Source: Acidobacteriota bacterium (GTDB taxonomy: Bacteria; Acidobacteriota; Blastocatellia; Pyrinomonadales; Pyrinomonadaceae). From it: 11,437 nucleotides of DNA. The first letter of the stretch is position 1. Every line of letters begins with the position of its first letter. Below the pieces are notes generated by a model, which made no database searches, was not told the DNA's origin, and was given only the letters and a program-made list of their open reading frames with translations. The stretch covers positions 1 through 11,437 of the forward strand of contig JADYZI010000185.1 of the NCBI GenBank assembly GCA_020853255.1. Reading direction: 5' to 3'. Both the position numbers and the translations under genes were made by a program. Of this stretch, positions 4,875-11,437 are shown piece after piece.

Positions 4875-7472
4875 CAGTCCCGTGCGCAAGGCCTGCCGTC
4901 CGCGAAGCCGCAAGCGGTTGGGATGGATGCGGCGACGCTGGATCAGATCGACGGATTGGTCAATGCCGACATCGCGGCGAAGAAGCTGCCCGGCGCGGTC
5001 GTGATAGTCGGACACAAGGGAAAGATCGTTTACCGGAAGGCCTTCGGCAATCGCTCGCTCGTGCCGACGGTGGAGAAAATGACGATCGACACCATCTTCG
5101 ACGTTGCGTCCCTGACCAAACCTATCGCCACCGCTACTTCGATAATGATCCTCGTCGAACAGGGCAAATTGAGGTTGAACGACACCGTCGGTAAATTTTT
5201 TCCCGACATAGCGGACGAACGGGCAAAACGCGTAACCATCTATCAACTGCTAACGCACACCTCCGGCTACGCACCGGATTTCGACCTAAAGGAAAAATGG
5301 ATCGGCCGGGATGGGATGCTAGCAGCATTGAAAAAAGAAAAGCTAAGAAACCCGCCGGGGACAAGGTTTGTTTATTCGGATATTGGGTTCATTGTTTTAG
5401 GAGAGATAGTTCAACGTGTGGGCGGGTTCAACGTGAACGGCTTTTCGTATCGATTTGCATTCCTGCCAACAGGAATTTCGGCATCATCATTTCGACCGTT
5501 CCCGATGACTTACGAACCCAATTTTCCATCCTCACAGGTGGCGCCGACCGAAAATATTCGCGGACAGAACAGCTATCTCGGTTCGAAGTTCGAGGGCGAC
5601 GAAAAGACTGGCAACGAAATCCTGCGCGGCAGAGTTCATGATCCGACCGCTTTTCGAATGGGCGGCGTCGCGGGCCATGCCGGATTGTTTTCGACCGCAG
5701 GCGATCTTGCGCTTTTTTGCCAGATGATCCTGAATGGCGGTGTTGTCCCACAGGCAGAAACGCGAGCAGTAGCGAGTGTGCCTCGTAGATCATCAGGGGG
5801 CACACTCCCTACCGGTCGTGTTTCTTCCACTCGTATTCTATCCGCCCAAACCGTCGCTAAAATGACCGCGCCATATGTCGTTTCGGAAGACGGGGCGACG
5901 CGCGGGCTTGGGTGGGATATTAATACCGCGTTTTCGTCGAACCGCGGTGAGTTATTTCCGCTTGGATCGTTTGGGCACACCGGTTTTACCGGCACGAGCG
6001 TTTGGATCGACCCGACATCGCAGACTTTTGTTGTTTTTATGTCGAACCGCGTTCACCCGGACGGCAAGGGCGACGTAACACCGCTGCGGGCAAAGGTCGC
6101 GACCATCGCGGCGTCGGCGATCCGGGATACGCCGATCGAAGCATATCGGTTAGCCGAGGCTGAATATCAATCTCAGGTCGCGGCACAGCTTTCCAGATTC
6201 CGCGAACAAGTTGAGACAGCGAGGAAGGCCGCCGCCGCACGTTCAAATGCCGGAGTGTTGCCGATCCAAAATGTGAGCCTCGGCGGGCCGGTCGTTTCAA
6301 GCGGTGAAACTTGTAGTACAGGCTGTCAGGAAGCGGCGTCAGTTCTCAATGGTATCGATATCCTTGAAAAGAATGGATTCAAGGACCTGGACGGGAAGCG
6401 TATCGGACTTGTCACAAATCACACGGGCCGAAACGTTGCGGGCAAAACGACCATCGATGTTCTGTTCGAAGCAAAAAACGTAAAACTTGTTTCGCTATTT
6501 GCTCCTGAGCACGGGATTCGCGGCGAACTCGATACGGAGAAGATCGACGACTCTAAAGATGAAAAGACCGGGCTGCCGGTTTATTCACTTTATAAAGACG
6601 GAATGCGGCGGCCTAAGCCGGAGCAGTTAAAAGATCTCGACGCCATCGTTTACGACATTCAGGACATCGGCGCGAGGTTTTACACCTACACCGCGACGGT
6701 AAAGAACGTGATGGAAGAGGCCGCGAAGGCAAAGATCCCGGTTTATGTGCTCGACCGACCAAATCCGATCAACGGCGTCGAAACGGAAGGCCCGCTCGCA
6801 CAGGAAGACAAACTTTCATTTATAGCCGCTCATACAATTCCGGTCCGTTACGGCTTGACTATTGGTGAACTCGGAATGTTGATGAATGCCGAACGCAAGA
6901 TCGGCGCTGACCTTCGCGTGATAAAAATGGAAGGCTGGCAGCGTTCAATGTGGTTCGACGAAACGGGGCAGACGTGGATAAATCCTTCGCCCAATATGCG
7001 AAGTCTGACCGAAGCGACGCTCTATCCCGGCATCGGTTTGTTAGAAACCACAAACCTAAGCGTCGGCCGCGGCACCGATACGCCCTTTGAGATCATCGGT
7101 GCACCGTGGCTCAATGGACAGAAGCTCGCAAAATATCTGAATGAGCGAAACCTGAAAGGAGTCCGATTCGTACCCGTAACATTCAAACCGAACGCATCGG
7201 TCTTCAAGGACGAACAGCTCAGCGGTGTAAATATCATCGTCACCGACCGAAGGGCCTTTCGATCGGTCAGAGCAGGAATTGAGATCGCGGCCGCCCTTCG
7301 GAAACTATATCCGAATGAATGGCAAGTCGACCGTTACGGCCGCTTGCTTGTAAATGATGAGATACTGGCCCGTATTAAAAATGGCGAATCGCCGGAAGTG
7401 ATCGAGCGGGCCTGGAGCACTGGCGATCAAGAGTTCGTGAACCGTCGGGCACCCTATTTGCTTTACAAATAG
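4776..7472 (+). CDS. namZ: Exported AmiE-like serine hydrolase fused to NamZ (DUF1343, GH171) exo-N-acetylmuramidase
   Basis: An 898-residue two-domain protein. A signal peptide (about 1-38, core FLVVSLCLFAFVV, cleavage probably near SRAQ) sends it to the envelope. Residues about 45-450 form a beta-lactamase/PBP4-type serine hydrolase: SLTK at 112-115 (Ser112 nucleophile, Lys115), YSD at 200-202, GGVAGHAGLFSTAGD at 296-310 and HTG at 401-403. These features match the AmiE/YfeW group, whose B. subtilis member removes peptides from MurNAc. A helical linker (455-490) and a short stretch with Cys513 and Cys517 lead to the NamZ domain (about 523-898), with GLVTNHTGR, FAPEHGIRG (575-583), YDIQDIGARFYTYT (626-639), DRPNPINGV and SVGRGTDTPFEIIGAPW. 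NamZ releases MurNAc from non-reducing ends. Residues about 326-352 are an odd insertion encoded by a palindromic repeat. The ATG at 4776 has GAGAAG 5 nt upstream; later ATGs would lose the signal. Confidence 0.92.
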   Translation: MNFRQFIMSLSFEGSRGFSTFLVVSLCLFAFVVQSRAQGLPSAKPQAVGMDAATLDQIDGLVNADIAAKKLPGAVVIVGHKGKIVYRKAFGNRSLVPTVEKMTIDTIFDVASLTKPIATATSIMILVEQGKLRLNDTVGKFFPDIADERAKRVTIYQLLTHTSGYAPDFDLKEKWIGRDGMLAALKKEKLRNPPGTRFVYSDIGFIVLGEIVQRVGGFNVNGFSYRFAFLPTGISASSFRPFPMTYEPNFPSSQVAPTENIRGQNSYLGSKFEGDEKTGNEILRGRVHDPTAFRMGGVAGHAGLFSTAGDLALFCQMILNGGVVPQAETRAVASVPRRSSGGTLPTGRVSSTRILSAQTVAKMTAPYVVSEDGATRGLGWDINTAFSSNRGELFPLGSFGHTGFTGTSVWIDPTSQTFVVFMSNRVHPDGKGDVTPLRAKVATIAASAIRDTPIEAYRLAEAEYQSQVAAQLSRFREQVETARKAAAARSNAGVLPIQNVSLGGPVVSSGETCSTGCQEAASVLNGIDILEKNGFKDLDGKRIGLVTNHTGRNVAGKTTIDVLFEAKNVKLVSLFAPEHGIRGELDTEKIDDSKDEKTGLPVYSLYKDGMRRPKPEQLKDLDAIVYDIQDIGARFYTYTATVKNVMEEAAKAKIPVYVLDRPNPINGVETEGPLAQEDKLSFIAAHTIPVRYGLTIGELGMLMNAERKIGADLRVIKMEGWQRSMWFDETGQTWINPSPNMRSLTEATLYPGIGLLETTNLSVGRGTDTPFEIIGAPWLNGQKLAKYLNERNLKGVRFVPVTFKPNASVFKDEQLSGVNIIVTDRRAFRSVRAGIEIAAALRKLYPNEWQVDRYGRLLVNDEILARIKNGESPEVIERAWSTGDQEFVNRRAPYLLYK
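5751..5830. repeat. 80-nt palindromic element read in frame inside the AmiE-like domain
   Basis: The arms 5751-5782 and 5799-5830 pair at 25 of 32 positions, including a perfect 9-bp core GAGTGTGCC/GGCACACTC next to a 16-nt loop (5783-5798). The element encodes residues 326-352 of the AmiE-NamZ protein, a Ser/Arg/Thr-rich stretch (QAETRAVASVPRRSSGGT and onward). It lies between the conserved MILNGG and RILSAQTV segments, where related proteins as I recall them have only a few residues. The reading frame is kept and domain motifs on both sides are intact. CCAC occurs at both edges (5748-5751 and 5827-5830), possibly a target duplication, but exact borders are uncertain. Confidence 0.75.
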
Positions 7473-7657
7473 TAGTGTTCGGGTTATAAAGGTTTTCGGC
7501 ATTCACACTTGGCAATATCTCTTTTATTTCAGGGAAGTTAAAATTTTCTCTGAAAATCCGTCTGTGAGAGTCGATAACGAAAATTTGGATAAAAGTCCGA
7601 AAACGTAAAGAATTCTTATGGATTCGTTTAACCCGCTTTGATCTTTCGGGCAAATTT

Positions 7658-7665
7658 GAGGAAGG
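7658..7665 (+). promoter_or_regulatory. Ribosome-binding site that decides the receptor start
   Basis: GAGGAAGG is a near-ideal Shine-Dalgarno sequence. The in-frame ATG at 7666 touches it directly and cannot be used efficiently. The ATG at 7672 is 6 nt away, so translation should begin there (MRKNSL). Confidence 0.75.
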
Positions 7666-7671
7666 ATGATT

Positions 7672-10600
7672 ATGAGGAAAAACAGTTTGATATCGATGCT
7701 GGCCGCGATCGCAATTGCCTTGTTGATCACAACGATCGCGATCGGCCAGGAAATAACCGGCAACATCGTCGGAACGGTCAAGGACACCGCGGGTGCCGCG
7801 GTTGCCGGCGCGACGGTCCGCATAACTATACCCAGCCAGTCGGATACGCTTGTCAGAACCGTGACGACGTCAGATGACGGACGGTTTGTGGTCCCAAATA
7901 TACCTGTGAAGGTTTATGCGATCACGGTCGAGGCCCCCAACTTTAAGAAATCGGTGACGACAGATATTAAAGTAGATGTCGGTCAGCGACGCACGGTTGA
8001 CATTACGCTCGAAGCGGGAAATATCGCTGAGATCGTTACGGTCGAAGCTGATCAGGTTGCGGTCGAGACAAGCACGCCGACGGCGTCCACGACGATTAAC
8101 GGCGATCAGGTCCGCGAGTTGTCGATCAACAATCGAAACTTCGTACAGCTTGTCACCCTGGCCCCTGGCGTTTCGTCCAACCTGTCGGATCAGGTTTACG
8201 TGGGTAATTTCAATCCGGAAGGCCAGGCGAACACGATCAACATCTCGGTCAACGGCGCCCGCTCAAGCCAGAATACTTTTACGGTGGACGGAGCGGACAT
8301 AACCGATCGCGGCTCGAACATCACGATCCAGGCGTTTCCGAGTGTTGACTCGATCGGTGAGTTCAAGGTCCTTCGCTCGCTTTACCCGGCTGAATCCGGA
8401 CGCAGCGGCGGCGGCCAGGTCAACGTCGTCACCCGCAGCGGTACGGACCAGTTCCATGGCTCATTGTTCGAATTTGTCCGGAACGAGAAATTCAACGCAA
8501 ATACATATTTTAACAATCAGCGGCGGCCGTTTGGCGTTGACAGCGAAGGCAAAGCCAGACGAAGCCCCTTCCGCTATAACAACTACGGATTTACCATTGG
8601 CGGGCCGGTATATTTTTTCCAGTTCGGCGAGCGGGGCCCGGACGAATCGTGGTTTGGCAAAATGCCGCGGACATATTTCTTCTTCTCTGAGGAGCAAAGA
8701 AAAGACCGCCGCTATCCGACGCTGTCCGGCTCGGTGCCGACACAGGGAATGCGTAATGGCGTTTTCTCAGTCCCGGTCTGCCTTAGCGGCACGATCGCAG
8801 GGACGACGCGAACCTGTAACCAGATACTTCCGGCCGGTACGCCGATCTCAAGTGCGATCACGATCAACCCGGTTGCGGCCCAATACTTGAGCGGGATATT
8901 CCAGAATGAGCCGCTTCCGAACTCTAATGTATTCACTCTGATCTCGCCTTCAAGCTACCGTGCTGATTTCCAGCAGGAAGTCCTTAAGATCGACAGTGCA
9001 TTCACCAAGGATTGGTCGGCCTATTATCGGTATCAACGCGACAAGATCCCGACGGTCGAGATCAACTCTATCTTTGGAAATCCGTGCAACGTGCCCGAGG
9101 TTTGCACCGGCAACGTTAATTCGCCCGGCCGGGCGCATACGGGGCAAACTACCTATGTGATCAATCCGAAGATGATCTTTGAGGCCCGTTATACATACAC
9201 ATATGGCGCGATCCTTCTTGATAACACCGGACTGATCTCGCGGGCGCGGACGCCGGTAAATATACCGCTTCCATTTGGAGAAGGCGATTCCCGCATTCCG
9301 AATGTGTCGATCAGCGGCTTAAGCGCGATCCAGGCAATGCCGGACTATGATAACTTCTCGGACAAGAATGATCTCAGCGGCAGCTTTACCTGGATCTTCG
9401 GCAACCATACGACAAAATACGGTGCGTCGTTCTCTAAGTACCGCAAGCATGAGAATGCTTTGGGCGGCGTCGCGAACGGGTCCTTCAGCGGCTTTAACAA
9501 CACGACCTCGGCCAGTGCTACACAAGGTACGGTGTGCATCAGCCCAACGACGAACCTGCCGATCTCCTGTTCAGGCAATCAATTGGCCGAGCAGAGCTTT
9601 GCTAACTTCCTGATGGGTAACAACGTAGCGTTCACCCAGTCCAAGTATGATCTGACCGCCGATTTCCGTCAGCGGAATTTTGAGGCATACGCGCAGGATG
9701 AATTTCGCGTTGGGAAGGGATTGACCCTTTACTACGGTGTCCGCTATTCATTTTTTGGGGCTCCGTGGGACAAGAACGGCCTGTTGAGCAATTTCGTTCC
9801 TGACCTTTGGGATCCGGCTGACGCTCCGACGGTCCGGGGCAATGGAACGCGTGTTTCCGGTACCGGCAACTTCTGCAACGGCATTATCGTGAACACCCAG
9901 AATTTCCAGACGGGGCCGCCGGCCTATAACTGCAGTCCGACGCCATCGCCGTACGGAAGATTCATTTACGATTCTCCGAAAAATAACTTTGCACCGAGGA
10001 TCGGCCTCGCCTGGGACCCGTTCGGTAAGGGCACGACGGCCATCCGGACCGGGTATGGCATCTATCACGAACAGGTCCTGGTCGGCAGCGTGGAACTTCA
10101 TCTTGGGGCCAATCCGCCGTATCAGGAGACGATCACTGTTTCCGGGACCCGGCTTGATCAGCCTATACCGGCGGGTTCAACGCCTACCGTGGTCGCCTCG
10201 GAGAATCCCCCGAATCTGATACGCGGCTGGGAGCCGAACTTCCAGACACCGTATATGCAGCATTGGTCGCTCGATGTACAGCATCAGCTGGATTCGAAGA
10301 CGATCTTCACTGTCGGATACTATGGCTCAAAGGGTACGAATTTGATCGGTATCGTTGACATCAATAACCTGGCGCCGGGCTACGCACGGCAGCAGCAGTG
10401 TGCTACGGGTACATCCACGACGCCGACCGTTGCATGTCAACAGACCGATGGTGTTACGGGGCTTCCAGTCGTGTTCACGAGTTCGGCCTCGGAATTGATC
10501 CTCGACCAGATCCGGCCTTACAAGGGATGGCGGAACGTTGCGATGATCGAGCCGGCGTTCGATTCGAACTATCATAGCCTGCAGGTCTCGGCAACGCGTC

Positions 10601-11289
10601 GGTTTACGGGTGCTTCGCAGGTCCAGTTGGCCTATACGTGGTCAAAGAACTTGACGAACAACCAAACCGACCGTTCGACGGCACCGCAGGATTCGCATAA
10701 CTTTGACGGGGAATGGGGCCGTGCCCAGCTTGACCGCCGTCATATCCTGACGGTCAACTACATTTACGAGTTGCCGTGGTTCTCAAAACGCCATGATTTT
10801 GTTGGCAATGTCCTTGGCGGTTGGCAGGTATCTGGTATCGTTACGTATCAGACAGGGCTTCCGTTTACGGTAACCTACGGGTCATTTGACCCGGCGGGAA
10901 TTGGATTCCTGGGAGCATCACCCGCTGGCGGCCGAGCGTACGTCCTGAGCAACCCGAATGAGGGCGGAGCTCAGACCGAGCAGCAGTGGTTCAATACCTC
11001 TGCATTTATGGGGACGCCGGCACCGACGAGCTTCGCGGGTATTCCCGGAACCGCGTCGCGCGGTATCGTCAACGGCCCGCCGACATTCAGGACCGACCTG
11101 ACGCTGACGAAGAACATTCGGTTTACCGAAACGATGAGCCTTCAACTTCGCGGCGAGGCATTCAACGTGTTCAACCGCACTAACTTCACCGGATTCGGAA
11201 CGGCCGCATCGACGCCGTCCACGTTTGGTGTCGTCAACGGAGCGCGCGATCCTCGCGTCCTGCAGTTCGGTATTAAATTCTACTTCTAA
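7672..11289 (+). CDS. Oar-like TonB-dependent outer-membrane receptor with carboxypeptidase-regulatory-like domain
   Basis: A 1205-residue outer-membrane transporter. The signal peptide has a long hydrophobic core (LISMLAAIAIALLITTIAIG, cleavage near residue 26). A carboxypeptidase-regulatory-like beta-sandwich follows (about 29-115, opening ITGNIVGTVKDTAGAAVAGATV). The plug region (about 130-250) contains INNRNFVQLVTLAPGV, VNGARSSQNTFTVDG and GGGQVNVVTRSGT. The rest is the beta-barrel, ending in RDPRVLQFGIKFYF with a terminal phenylalanine as expected for barrel insertion. This architecture is greatly expanded in Acidobacteriota. The gene follows AmiE-NamZ after a 199-bp gap and ends before a strong terminator, so it may have its own promoter; TTCACA near 7501 with a weak TATTTC 17 nt on is a poor candidate. 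Substrate is unknown; peptidoglycan fragments are suggested only by position. Confidence 0.93.
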   Translation: MRKNSLISMLAAIAIALLITTIAIGQEITGNIVGTVKDTAGAAVAGATVRITIPSQSDTLVRTVTTSDDGRFVVPNIPVKVYAITVEAPNFKKSVTTDIKVDVGQRRTVDITLEAGNIAEIVTVEADQVAVETSTPTASTTINGDQVRELSINNRNFVQLVTLAPGVSSNLSDQVYVGNFNPEGQANTINISVNGARSSQNTFTVDGADITDRGSNITIQAFPSVDSIGEFKVLRSLYPAESGRSGGGQVNVVTRSGTDQFHGSLFEFVRNEKFNANTYFNNQRRPFGVDSEGKARRSPFRYNNYGFTIGGPVYFFQFGERGPDESWFGKMPRTYFFFSEEQRKDRRYPTLSGSVPTQGMRNGVFSVPVCLSGTIAGTTRTCNQILPAGTPISSAITINPVAAQYLSGIFQNEPLPNSNVFTLISPSSYRADFQQEVLKIDSAFTKDWSAYYRYQRDKIPTVEINSIFGNPCNVPEVCTGNVNSPGRAHTGQTTYVINPKMIFEARYTYTYGAILLDNTGLISRARTPVNIPLPFGEGDSRIPNVSISGLSAIQAMPDYDNFSDKNDLSGSFTWIFGNHTTKYGASFSKYRKHENALGGVANGSFSGFNNTTSASATQGTVCISPTTNLPISCSGNQLAEQSFANFLMGNNVAFTQSKYDLTADFRQRNFEAYAQDEFRVGKGLTLYYGVRYSFFGAPWDKNGLLSNFVPDLWDPADAPTVRGNGTRVSGTGNFCNGIIVNTQNFQTGPPAYNCSPTPSPYGRFIYDSPKNNFAPRIGLAWDPFGKGTTAIRTGYGIYHEQVLVGSVELHLGANPPYQETITVSGTRLDQPIPAGSTPTVVASENPPNLIRGWEPNFQTPYMQHWSLDVQHQLDSKTIFTVGYYGSKGTNLIGIVDINNLAPGYARQQQCATGTSTTPTVACQQTDGVTGLPVVFTSSASELILDQIRPYKGWRNVAMIEPAFDSNYHSLQVSATRRFTGASQVQLAYTWSKNLTNNQTDRSTAPQDSHNFDGEWGRAQLDRRHILTVNYIYELPWFSKRHDFVGNVLGGWQVSGIVTYQTGLPFTVTYGSFDPAGIGFLGASPAGGRAYVLSNPNEGGAQTEQQWFNTSAFMGTPAPTSFAGIPGTASRGIVNGPPTFRTDLTLTKNIRFTETMSLQLRGEAFNVFNRTNFTGFGTAASTPSTFGVVNGARDPRVLQFGIKFYF

Positions 11290-11313
11290 CCGCTGCGGTT
11301 CGAGGTTGAGATT

Positions 11314-11354
11314 GGCCCGCGTTTCGCTATGGGGACGCGGGCCATTTGTTTGTT
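11314..11354 (+). terminator. Intrinsic terminator after the receptor gene
   Basis: A perfect 9-bp GC-rich stem, GGCCCGCGT (11314-11322) with ACGCGGGCC (11335-11343), encloses a 12-nt loop. It is followed by the T-rich tail ATTTGTTTGTT. It lies 24 bp after the receptor stop codon and ends the plus-strand arm. Confidence 0.85.
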
Positions 11355-11366
11355 AGAATTTCGAAT

Positions 11367-11437
11367 ATGAAGCAGACGATCCTCAAAAATGCCGTGTGTG
11401 TTCAAGCGGGCGGATCCGGTGGACACTTGGTGATCGA
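11367..11437 (+). CDS. Start of an unrecognised CDS, cut off by window edge
   Basis: An ATG at 11367 opens a frame with no stop to the window end (23 codons, beginning MKQTILKNAVCVQAGG). It begins shortly after the terminator, as a new transcription unit would, but no clear ribosome-binding site is visible. Too short to assign a family; it could be chance. Confidence 0.35.
   Translation, partial: MKQTILKNAVCVQAGGSGGHLVI

Noticed and set aside
5418..5520. Possible compensated frameshift in the AmiE-like domain (residues about 215-248)
   Set aside because: The stretch still fits the family pattern (a FLPTGISASSF-type turn followed by VAPTE), so a plain in-frame reading is adequate.
4776..6130. 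Class C beta-lactamase giving drug resistance
   Set aside because: Motifs match the AmiE/YfeW-type hydrolases, and the fusion to NamZ and the MurQ context point to muropeptide processing.
7543..7557. Short inverted repeat (ATTTTC-TCT-GAAAAT) and the AAGAATTCTT palindrome at 7608-7617 as operators before the receptor
   Set aside because: Both are short, AT-rich and likely by chance; nothing else supports a binding site.
7666..7671. Upstream in-frame ATG as the receptor start
   Set aside because: It directly abuts the GAGGAAGG ribosome-binding site with no spacing, while the ATG at 7672 is ideally spaced.
1..11437. CRISPR arrays, tRNA or rRNA genes, insertion-sequence transposases
   Set aside because: I looked for regularly spaced repeats, cloverleaf-like segments and transposase frames and saw none.

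Overview
The window looks like part of an Acidobacteriota chromosome, probably Blastocatellia/Pyrinomonadaceae. This is inferred from the moderately high GC, the Oar-type TonB-dependent receptor with an N-terminal carboxypeptidase-regulatory-like domain, the NamZ-type exported hydrolase and the dispersed palindromic repeats. No rRNA or marker gene is present to confirm it.

Layout. A minus-strand arm (3617 down to 1) encodes a BadF/BcrA-type amino-sugar kinase, the MurNAc-6-phosphate etherase MurQ, a small lipoprotein and the first 345 residues of a sodium:solute symporter. A 189-bp divergent control region (3618-3806) separates it from a plus-strand arm. That arm has a LysR-type regulator, then an 898-residue exported fusion of an AmiE-like serine hydrolase (beta-lactamase fold) with a NamZ/DUF1343 exo-N-acetylmuramidase, then a 1205-residue TonB-dependent receptor. 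A strong intrinsic terminator follows the receptor, and a new, unrecognised CDS starts just before the right edge.

Function. Read together, the genes make a coherent route for scavenging or recycling peptidoglycan sugar. The receptor may bring muropeptide or saccharide pieces across the outer membrane. The fusion protein would strip peptide (AmiE part) and release MurNAc (NamZ part). The symporter would move the sugar into the cytoplasm, the kinase would phosphorylate it, and MurQ would turn MurNAc-6-P into GlcNAc-6-P plus D-lactate. The AmiE-NamZ pair and MurQ correspond to genes of the Bacillus subtilis murQ-murR-murP-amiE-nagZ-namZ cluster. Here the PTS permease appears to be replaced by a symporter plus kinase, and MurR by a LysR regulator. 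The enzyme families are clear; the substrates of transporter, receptor and kinase are inferred.

Most unusual feature. Three palindromic repeat-like elements lie in the window, and two are inside or across the fusion gene. One 80-nt palindrome (5751-5830) is read through in frame and adds about 27 residues to the serine-hydrolase domain. Another (4742-4874) straddles the start codon: its left arm carries the likely ribosome-binding site and its right arm encodes the hydrophobic core of the signal peptide. The third (1600-1671) is in the murQ-lipoprotein gap.
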